A DNA stretch of 50,378 bases. Origin: Candidatus Margulisiibacteriota bacterium. GTDB taxonomy: Bacteria; Margulisbacteria; Marinamargulisbacteria; UBA817. The stretch covers positions 1 through 50,378 of the forward strand of contig JADHOE010000006.1 of NCBI GenBank assembly GCA_016779165.1, read 5' to 3'. Below, one piece after another: positions 43,859 through 50,378 of this stretch; position 1 is the stretch's first letter, and every line of letters starts with the position of its first letter. A model generated the notes under the pieces. The model ran no database searches. It was given only the letters and a program-made list of their open reading frames with translations, and was not told where the DNA came from. The translations under genes were made by a program, and so were the position numbers.

Positions 43859-45979
43859 ATGGCCCACTTTTCATTGGATATACAAAATGGCATTGCTAAT
43901 GTTGCATTTAATATGACCACTGAAAAAGTAAATAAATTTAGTCGTGATGTTTTTGATCAACTTGCTGATATTACGCAACAAATTGAATCTGACACCAGTA
44001 TTGAATGGGTGATTTTCAATAGCACAAAGCCTGGTATTTTCATTGCTGGAGCCGACATTAAAGAGCTTAGTCAAACCAGCAGTTTAGATGATGCAAAAGC
44101 CATCATTCATCGTGGGCATGACACATTCGACCGGTGGGCCAACCTAAAACAAAAAACCATAGCCGTTATCGACGGCGTTGCGTTGGGTGGGGGCCTTGAA
44201 TTTGCCTTGGCCTGCGACTTTATTGTTGTTACCGATTCACCCAAAGTAAAATTGGGGTTACCCGAAGTTAATTTAGGTATTATTCCTGGCTGGGGAGGCA
44301 CCCAACGCCTACCCAGGCGAGTTGGATTAATTAAGGCCATCGAATGCATCGCCTCGGGCAAACAATTGTCCGGAAAACAAGCCCTTAAACTGGCCTGTGC
44401 CGATGCCATGGTGCCATCGGAGTTTAAAGATGAATCAATTAAAACGCTTATCCTTAACAAAAAATTAAAGCGGCGGTCAAGAAAACCAGCACTCATTGAA
44501 TTCATGCCGTTATTTAAATCCATGGTCGTTCGCAAAGCCAAACAAACCATAGTTAAAAAAACCGGCGGGCATTACCCCGCCCCATTAAAAGCATTAAGCA
44601 TTATCAATAGCACCTATGCAAAGCCATTAAAAAAGGGCTTAGAAATAGAAAAAAAAGCCGTTATTGAACTAATGGAGTCCCCCATTCCAAGGCACTTAAT
44701 GGGCTTGTTTTTTTCGCAGGAACGCATTAAAAAATCCCCTCATACCGAACAAAAAAGCGCTCGCATTATTCGCCATGTTGGCATTGTTGGCGCAGGATTA
44801 ATGGGGGGCGGCATTGGGTGGTGGTTTCTTTCAAACCAGCAGATGGTTCGATTTAAAGACATTTCATGGGAAATGGTTCAGAAAGGGTATCAAGCAGCCT
44901 ATAAAATCATCAAAAAAGGGATATCCAATCGAAAAATAAAGCCCCATCACGGCAAGCAAATGATGACCAATATTTCCAGTAGTTTAAGCTATGATGGCTT
45001 TGGATTAATGGACATGGTCGTTGAGGCTGTGCCAGAAACCATGGACCTTAAAAAGAATGTATTAAAGGATATCGAATCTGCGGTCCATCCATCGACCATC
45101 ATTGCGACCAATACCTCCTCTTTAGACATTGATGCTTTGGCAGACGGGTTTGCCCACCCTGATCGGTTTCTTGGTGTTCATTTTTTTAGTCCCGTGCAAA
45201 AAATGCCCTTGGTTGAAATTATTCCATCCAAGCATACGTCAGACACAATCATTTCCGATGTCTATCAAATGGTGTTAAAAAATAAAAAGTTCCCAGTGAT
45301 TGTAAAAAACTGCCCGGGATTTTTAATTAATCGCGTGTTACTTCCCTACATTAATGAAGCTGTGCACTTGGTTATCCAAGGGTTCAAGGTTGATGACATT
45401 GATAAAGCGGCAGTGTCGTTTGGTATGCCAATTGGGCCCTTGGCATTGGCCGATGAGGTTGGGTTGGACATTGGTTACAAAGTGCTCAAAATTTTAGAAA
45501 ATGGGTATGGCAACCGGTTTAAAATACCTGAACAATTTGATCGGTTTGTAAATAAAGATGCCTGGCTTGGAAAAAAATCCGGTATTGGGTTTTACAATTA
45601 TTCAACGGGCACACCAATTGTTAATGATCGCATTTACAAGGAGCATTCCATTGTAATGAAATACCGAATTTCAGAACAAGATCAGTCAGAAATAATCGAT
45701 CGGCTTATTTTAATCATGCTGAATGAGGCCTCCCGCTGCATGGCCGAACATGTTGTTTCATCCCCAGAATTATTGGATTTGGCCTTAATTATGGGCACTG
45801 GATTCCCCGCGTTTCGAGGTGGCTTGCTAACCTATGCAGATGAGCGAGGGCTATCGGACATTATTCATCGGCTCAACCATTTGTCTCAAGCCGTTGATCA
45901 ACGCTTTAAACCGTCCGACTTTTTAGTCACACTTGGTAAAGAAAACGCATCATTTTATCGAAACAATACCCATGATTGA
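43859..45979 (+). CDS. fadJ: Enoyl-CoA hydratase / 3-hydroxyacyl-CoA dehydrogenase
   Basis: Bifunctional middle enzyme of beta-oxidation, 706 residues. The N-terminal crotonase half has the oxyanion-hole blocks IAGADIKEL and DGVALGGGLEFALACDF and the catalytic Glu in GLPEVNLGIIPGWGGT. The dehydrogenase half starts near 305 with VGIVGAGLMGGGIG and contains HFFSPVQKMPLVEII and NCPGFLINRVL. A GGAGAG ribosome site lies before the ATG. The stop overlaps the fadE ATG by 8 bases. Confidence 0.94.
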   Translation: MAHFSLDIQNGIANVAFNMTTEKVNKFSRDVFDQLADITQQIESDTSIEWVIFNSTKPGIFIAGADIKELSQTSSLDDAKAIIHRGHDTFDRWANLKQKTIAVIDGVALGGGLEFALACDFIVVTDSPKVKLGLPEVNLGIIPGWGGTQRLPRRVGLIKAIECIASGKQLSGKQALKLACADAMVPSEFKDESIKTLILNKKLKRRSRKPALIEFMPLFKSMVVRKAKQTIVKKTGGHYPAPLKALSIINSTYAKPLKKGLEIEKKAVIELMESPIPRHLMGLFFSQERIKKSPHTEQKSARIIRHVGIVGAGLMGGGIGWWFLSNQQMVRFKDISWEMVQKGYQAAYKIIKKGISNRKIKPHHGKQMMTNISSSLSYDGFGLMDMVVEAVPETMDLKKNVLKDIESAVHPSTIIATNTSSLDIDALADGFAHPDRFLGVHFFSPVQKMPLVEIIPSKHTSDTIISDVYQMVLKNKKFPVIVKNCPGFLINRVLLPYINEAVHLVIQGFKVDDIDKAAVSFGMPIGPLALADEVGLDIGYKVLKILENGYGNRFKIPEQFDRFVNKDAWLGKKSGIGFYNYSTGTPIVNDRIYKEHSIVMKYRISEQDQSEIIDRLILIMLNEASRCMAEHVVSSPELLDLALIMGTGFPAFRGGLLTYADERGLSDIIHRLNHLSQAVDQRFKPSDFLVTLGKENASFYRNNTHD

Positions 45980-48383
45980 ATTAATTTATGACTTTTTGTA
46001 TTGGCCAATTTACTGGTATGTGATTTTATTTATTTCTGCTGCACTCTTAACCGCATGGTTTAAACTGCCCCTTATTACATTAAGCACCATTGGTATTCTG
46101 TTGTTATGGGCAAGCGATGTCTCCCCCACAATCTTATATTCTACAATTGCCATTGCCGCTATTTTTTCAATTCCCTTTATTCGCCAACATTTGGTATCGA
46201 GAATCATACTTATTGTTGCAAAAACACTGCAAATATTTCCAAAAGTATCAAAAACAGAGCAAGCGGCTTTGGATGCTGGCACTGTTTGGATGGATAAAGA
46301 ATTGTTTTCAGGTTCCCCTAATATCAAACGGTTAATGACCCAAGATATCCAAGGGCTTACACCCGATGAACAGGCATTTCTGAGTGGCCCCGTTACCGAA
46401 CTATGCCATATGATTGACGATTGGCACATTCAGAAAACAAAGAAGATACCCGATGATGTTTGGACATTCATAAAAGACAACCGTTTTCTTGGCATGATTA
46501 TTCCAAAAGAACACGGCGGGCTTGGATTGTCGGCAATTGGCCATGCAGCCGTCATTGAGCGAATTGCATCGGTATCTGCCACCATGGCAATCACCATTAT
46601 GGTGCCCAATTCACTGGGACCAGCTGAATTGCTGTTGCATTATGGCACGCAAGATCAAAAAGACCGGTATTTGTCAAAGCTTGCAACTGGCGAAGAAATG
46701 CCCTGCTTTGGTTTAACCGAACCCACAGCCGGCTCAGATGCTGGCGGACTTCAATCAGAAGGCATTGTATTTAAAGGCGATGATGGTGAATTATACCTGC
46801 GGTTCAATTGGGACAAACGCTGGATCACTTTATCTGGTATATCCACTGTCATTGGATTGGCATTTTTATTAAAAGACCCCAATCAGCTATTGAATGGGGC
46901 AACCAATTATGGCATCACGTGCGCCTTAATTCCAACCAATACACCAGGGGTGGATGTGTCATTGCGTCACGACCCATTGGGCGTTCCGTTCATGAATTGC
47001 CCGACGAAAGGGCGCGATGTGGTGATGCCACTGTCCTGCGTGATTGGTGGAACCGCTGGCATTGGGAACGGGTGGACCATGCTTATGGACTGCCTATCGG
47101 CTGGCCGAGGCATATCACTGCCATCGTTAAGTTCAGGTGGTGCTCAAGCTCTGGTTAGAGCCTCAAGCTCTTTCGGCGTCATTCGCCAACAATTTGGCAT
47201 GTCCATTGGTCAATTTGAAGGCATTCAAGAACCACTGGCTAGAATTGTCGGGCAAACCTTTATATTAACCGCTGGCCGAAACTACACCTGTGGGGCCATT
47301 GATCAAGGGGAAAAACCATCGGTGATATCGGCCATATTAAAGTGCCATTCCACCGAATTATTTCGAAAAATTGTAAATGATAGCATGGATATTATGGGGG
47401 GTGCAGGAATCACCCAAGGCCCCAGAAATGTCTGTACCAGCGCTTACAAAGCAGCTCCGATTGGGATTACAGTTGAGGGTGCCAATATTTTAACACGTAC
47501 ACTGATTATTTTTGGCCAAGGGGCATTGCGATGCCACCCCTATGCATATAATGAAGTCGCCGCCGCTGAGGCAAACAACTTAAAAGGGTTTGACCGTGCA
47601 TTTTTTGGGCACATTGGGCACATATTTTGTAACATGCTACGCGCCATTGTGTTAACAGCAACCCAAGGGTTATTTTCTACCCATTTTGGCACCGTACTGT
47701 CACCATACTATCGTCGACTTGTATGGACATCATCTGTATTTGCACTAATGGCCGATGCATCAATGCTAGTATTTGGGGGCGCCCTAAAATCAAAGCAAAA
47801 AATCACTGGTCGCTTGGGCGATGTGTTGTCTTGGATGTACCTGGCAACTGCCACCATGGTTCACTACAGATCATTGGCCACACCTGCAATGAAGCCCATT
47901 TTAACGTGGTCACTCGACTACTGCTTTTACAATGTGCAGGTGGCCTTGGTTGGATTTTTTGAAAACTTCTCGTGGCTTACACGCACTACCTTGGCACCAT
48001 TGTTTCGATGGCTTCCGATTGGAAAATACCCATCCGATGCACTTGGAAAAAAAGTCGCACAGCTTATTCAAGCCGACACGGCCATTCGAAACACCTGCAC
48101 CTCGTCTATATTCATTCCCAGCAACAATCGTGATGGCTTGTCAAAACTGGATACCACCTACCATCAATTGATCGAGATTCAACCCATTGTCTACGCCATT
48201 AAAAAAAGCATTAAAGCCAAACAATTACCAAAGAAGCCAATCGTAGACGTACTAGATGAAGCAGTCATAAAAAACATATGCACGCCACAAGATGCTGAGC
48301 GAGTTCGACTTGCAGAACACGCACGGCTAGACGCTATTCAAGTGGATGCATTTACCCATCAAGACTACTTTAGCCAATCGTAA
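45972..48383 (+). CDS. fadE: Acyl-CoA dehydrogenase, E. coli FadE type
   Basis: First oxidative step of beta-oxidation (acyl-CoA to enoyl-CoA, FAD-dependent). The 803-residue protein is co-linear with the large E. coli FadE (about 814 residues): an N-terminal membrane pair (about 8-70), the linker TEQAALDAGTVWMD, the acyl-CoA dehydrogenase core (FGLTEPTAGSDAGG, RWITLSGISTVIGLAF, TVEGANILTRTLIIFGQGA) and the C-terminal DUF1974 region (about 515-795). The start at 45972 overlaps the fadJ stop; the longer open frame inside fadJ is rejected. No electron-transfer flavoprotein gene is in the window, so its electron acceptor is unknown. Confidence 0.94.
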   Translation: MIELIYDFLYWPIYWYVILFISAALLTAWFKLPLITLSTIGILLLWASDVSPTILYSTIAIAAIFSIPFIRQHLVSRIILIVAKTLQIFPKVSKTEQAALDAGTVWMDKELFSGSPNIKRLMTQDIQGLTPDEQAFLSGPVTELCHMIDDWHIQKTKKIPDDVWTFIKDNRFLGMIIPKEHGGLGLSAIGHAAVIERIASVSATMAITIMVPNSLGPAELLLHYGTQDQKDRYLSKLATGEEMPCFGLTEPTAGSDAGGLQSEGIVFKGDDGELYLRFNWDKRWITLSGISTVIGLAFLLKDPNQLLNGATNYGITCALIPTNTPGVDVSLRHDPLGVPFMNCPTKGRDVVMPLSCVIGGTAGIGNGWTMLMDCLSAGRGISLPSLSSGGAQALVRASSSFGVIRQQFGMSIGQFEGIQEPLARIVGQTFILTAGRNYTCGAIDQGEKPSVISAILKCHSTELFRKIVNDSMDIMGGAGITQGPRNVCTSAYKAAPIGITVEGANILTRTLIIFGQGALRCHPYAYNEVAAAEANNLKGFDRAFFGHIGHIFCNMLRAIVLTATQGLFSTHFGTVLSPYYRRLVWTSSVFALMADASMLVFGGALKSKQKITGRLGDVLSWMYLATATMVHYRSLATPAMKPILTWSLDYCFYNVQVALVGFFENFSWLTRTTLAPLFRWLPIGKYPSDALGKKVAQLIQADTAIRNTCTSSIFIPSNNRDGLSKLDTTYHQLIEIQPIVYAIKKSIKAKQLPKKPIVDVLDEAVIKNICTPQDAERVRLAEHARLDAIQVDAFTHQDYFSQS

Positions 48384-48467
48384 ATTCGATTCAAACTCAC
48401 AAGCATTATCAAACATCGTTCCACCAACAAAATGCCGCTTTAACTTGGGTTTTCATGGGGTCTTTAG

Positions 48468-48480
48468 TACAATATCCACA
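48468..48480 (+). promoter_or_regulatory. Candidate leaderless promoter of ribBA
   Basis: TACAAT (48468-48473), six bases, ATG at 48480. TTGGGT 18 bases upstream is a partial -35. No FMN riboswitch is visible in the 96 bases between fadE and ribBA. Confidence 0.5.
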
Positions 48481-49700
48481 TGACAGCACATACATTTTCT
48501 AAGATTGAAGACGCTATAAACGATATTGCAAATGGGCGCATGGTCATTGTGCTTGACGATGAAGATCGAGAAAATGAAGGGGACTTGGTTATGGCAGCAC
48601 AATTTGCTACCCCCGAAGCCATCAATTTTATGATCAAGCACGGCAAGGGCCTGGTATGTCTGCCCGCCACCGACACCATTCTAAACAAGTTTGATCTCAA
48701 ACAGATGGTGCCTACCAACAAAGAAAACTTAAAAACAGCCTTTACAGTGTCCATTGATGGTGCGAGGCACCACGGCATTAGCACTGGCATTTCAGCAGCT
48801 GAACGTGCAAAAACCATCCAATTGTTTATATCCCCACAAAGCACCGAAGATGATTTGGTATCGCCTGGGCATGTGTTTCCATTAAAAGCCAGGGAAATGG
48901 GCGTGCTTAAGCGTGCCGGACACACGGAAGCGGCCGTTGATTTGTCACGCCTGGCTGGGTTAGCCCCAGCTGGTGTTATTTGCGAAATAATAAAAGACAA
49001 CGGCGAAATGGCACGACGAGATGAATTATTTGAATTTGCAAACAAACATCAGCTAAAAATGATTACCATTAAAGATTTAATTCAATACCGCATAAAAAAA
49101 GAGTCGTTTATCCAAAAAATTGAAACCGTTACATTGCCCACCCCCAATGGTGAGTTTATGTTGACGTGTTACAAAGACCTTATTAACATCAAGAACCACT
49201 ATGCATTAACCATGGGCACATGGTCCAAAAAAGACCCTGTACTGGTTCGTGTTCATTCAGAATGCATTACCGGGGATATCTTTGGGTCTCAGCGCTGTGA
49301 TTGTGGCCCTCAACTTGAAACAGCCATGAAAATGATTGCAAATGAAGGCACCGGTGCGGTTCTTTACATGAGCCAAGAGGGCCGTGGCATTGGCATTGAA
49401 AACAAACTGAAGGCCTACAAGTTGCAAGAAGAAGGAGCGGATACCGTTGAGGCCAATGAGCAACTTGGCTTCAAAGCTGATTTGCGAGACTATGGTGTTG
49501 GTGCACAAATGATGTTGGATTTAAATATGCACAAACTTCGGTTGATTACCAACAACCCAAAAAAAGTCATTGGCCTTGAAGGGTATGGCCTTGAAATTGT
49601 TGAGCGAGTTTCTATTGAAATACCGGCCTGCCAGCATAATGAAAAATACCTCAAAACAAAAGCTGACAAACTGGGTCATATGCTAGGCCAACATGGGTAA
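48480..49700 (+). CDS. ribBA: DHBP synthase / GTP cyclohydrolase II
   Basis: Bifunctional first enzyme of riboflavin synthesis, 406 residues. Residues 1-200 make 3,4-dihydroxy-2-butanone-4-phosphate: DDEDRENEGDLVMAA (metal-binding acidic loop), GISTGISAAERAKTI and RAGHTEAAVDLSRLAGL. Residues about 205-406 are GTP cyclohydrolase II with the zinc cysteines in HSECITGD...RCDCGPQL and the catalytic YMSQEGRGIGIENKLKAY segment. Its stop overlaps ribH by 8 bases. Confidence 0.97.
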   Translation: MTAHTFSKIEDAINDIANGRMVIVLDDEDRENEGDLVMAAQFATPEAINFMIKHGKGLVCLPATDTILNKFDLKQMVPTNKENLKTAFTVSIDGARHHGISTGISAAERAKTIQLFISPQSTEDDLVSPGHVFPLKAREMGVLKRAGHTEAAVDLSRLAGLAPAGVICEIIKDNGEMARRDELFEFANKHQLKMITIKDLIQYRIKKESFIQKIETVTLPTPNGEFMLTCYKDLINIKNHYALTMGTWSKKDPVLVRVHSECITGDIFGSQRCDCGPQLETAMKMIANEGTGAVLYMSQEGRGIGIENKLKAYKLQEEGADTVEANEQLGFKADLRDYGVGAQMMLDLNMHKLRLITNNPKKVIGLEGYGLEIVERVSIEIPACQHNEKYLKTKADKLGHMLGQHG

Positions 49701-50202
49701 AAACCTTAGCGATATTCCTGACCATTACATACCGCCCAACCACCAATACCAAGGCAAGGCCAACCTCAACCATCGGTTTGGCATTGTATGTGCCAGATTC
49801 AACCAACGCATTACAAAAGCACTATTAACTGGTGCATTAACCGCATTTTCAGACCAAGGATTTTCACCAGATAACATTCACACCTTTTGGGTGCCGGGTG
49901 CATTTGAAGTGCCGGTGGTAATGCATCAACAATTTCCCGCATTCGATGCAATGATTGCCATTGCCTGTATTATTAAAGGCGACACCCCCCATTTTGACTT
50001 TGTATGCCAGGGAATTACCCAAGGCATTGTGCTAGCAAACCATACCCACAATAAGCCGGGTATTTTTTGTGTGCTTACAACCAACACCAACCAACAAGCT
50101 GAAGATCGTGCACAACCCAACCAAAGCAACAAAGGTTATGAAGCCGCATTAGGGGCCATGGAAATGGCCTCGTTGTGCCATCAGTCACCCGCTAAAATTT
50201 AA
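49693..50202 (+). CDS. ribH: 6,7-dimethyl-8-ribityllumazine synthase
   Basis: Condenses the ribBA product with the pyrimidine intermediate to lumazine. The 169-residue protein has GIVCARFNQRIT near 30-41, PGAFEVPVV (69-76) and the catalytic His100 in IIKGDTPHFDFVCQGI. The N-terminal extension of about 28 residues is slightly longer than usual. Its 3' end overlaps the convergent ribE by 4 bases. Confidence 0.95.
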   Translation: MGKNLSDIPDHYIPPNHQYQGKANLNHRFGIVCARFNQRITKALLTGALTAFSDQGFSPDNIHTFWVPGAFEVPVVMHQQFPAFDAMIAIACIIKGDTPHFDFVCQGITQGIVLANHTHNKPGIFCVLTTNTNQQAEDRAQPNQSNKGYEAALGAMEMASLCHQSPAKI

Positions 50203-50378
50203 GTTTCTTTAAGTGTAATAAAACGGTGCAAATATTTTCCCACCTGATCAAATTCTAAATTCACATAATCGCCGACTGTCTTGGCATGCAAATTTGTTTG
50301 GTCTTGTGTGTGGGGTATCAAGTGGCAGGAAAAATGGTTCTGAGATAAATCAACAATGGTTAAGCTAATTCCATCAAT
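50199..50378 (-). CDS. ribE: Riboflavin synthase alpha subunit, C-terminal end
   Basis: Partial gene: the last 59 residues before the stop at 50199-50201; the rest lies beyond the window. The fragment reads DGISLTIVD, FSCHLIPHTQDQTNLHAKTV, GDYVNLEFDQVGKYLHRF, matching the end of the second lumazine-binding barrel of RibE (typically DGxSLTV, IPHTxxxTxL, VNLExDxxxKYxxRL). Two lumazines are converted to riboflavin plus the pyrimidine. It converges on ribH, so the three riboflavin genes here are in two facing units. Confidence 0.9.
   Translation of the reverse strand: MDGISLTIVDLSQNHFSCHLIPHTQDQTNLHAKTVGDYVNLEFDQVGKYLHRFITLKET

Overview
The window is bacterial chromosome, densely coded on both strands with no rRNA, tRNA, CRISPR array, insertion sequence or prophage that I can see. 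The housekeeping set (FtsK, FtsL/FtsI-like, DnaE, LigA, GatCAB, Pgk, GapA, LspA, Pth, riboflavin and aspartate-family enzymes) is complete in sequence, so this looks like a free-standing genome and not an element. Several features point to an uncultured terrabacterial diderm and not a proteobacterium: a long-form hibernation factor, a DUF5665-like protein, a LysM protein with S-layer-homology-like segments, GatCAB, and small lipoproteins with LspA. A Margulisbacteria-like lineage is my best guess, at low confidence and from gene content only.

Layout. 0.2-5.1 kb: a protein made almost wholly of 36-residue coiled-coil repeats, a small lipoprotein/secreted-protein pair, and a GAF-GAF-PAS-adenylate cyclase. 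5.1-9.2 kb (minus): ftsK, hom, pth. 9.3-14.1 kb: a tail-anchored small protein, then a minus-strand operon hpf-gap-pgk-DUF5665-lspA-rluD. 14.2-15.7 kb: a GlmU-type uridyltransferase without its acetyltransferase half, convergent with a Nif3-like protein. 15.8-18.8 kb is the accessory stretch: a DUF2721-like membrane protein, a decayed fic gene, a MORN-repeat/U-box protein of eukaryotic type, and a 63-residue lipoprotein. 18.7-25.9 kb (minus): an LtaS-like sulfatase, then gatC-gatA-gatB-ftsL-ftsI. 25.9-32.9 kb: a glutathionyl-hydroquinone reductase, a Cys-rich secreted protein followed by a frameshifted small gene, and dnaE-hisE-LysM protein. 33-39 kb: ligA divergent from a thioredoxin-domain YyaL protein, then lysC and a PlsY-like membrane protein. 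39-48 kb: a secreted protein and an M23 peptidase, divergent from a complete beta-oxidation operon fadD-fadI-fadJ-fadE. 48.4-50.4 kb: ribBA-ribH, converging on the 3' end of ribE.

Two global patterns stand out. First, at ten transcription-unit starts a -10-like hexamer ends exactly six bases before the start codon, with no Shine-Dalgarno between. Transcription should then begin at or next to the start codon, implying leaderless mRNAs. Other unit-first genes (gap operon, cyclase, small lipoproteins) have ordinary Shine-Dalgarno leaders, so both modes appear to coexist. Second, convergent genes almost always abut or overlap at their 3' ends with no visible intrinsic terminator. The most striking single gene is the MORN/U-box protein beside the fic remnant: both families act on eukaryotic host proteins in known symbionts and pathogens, hinting at past or present host association.
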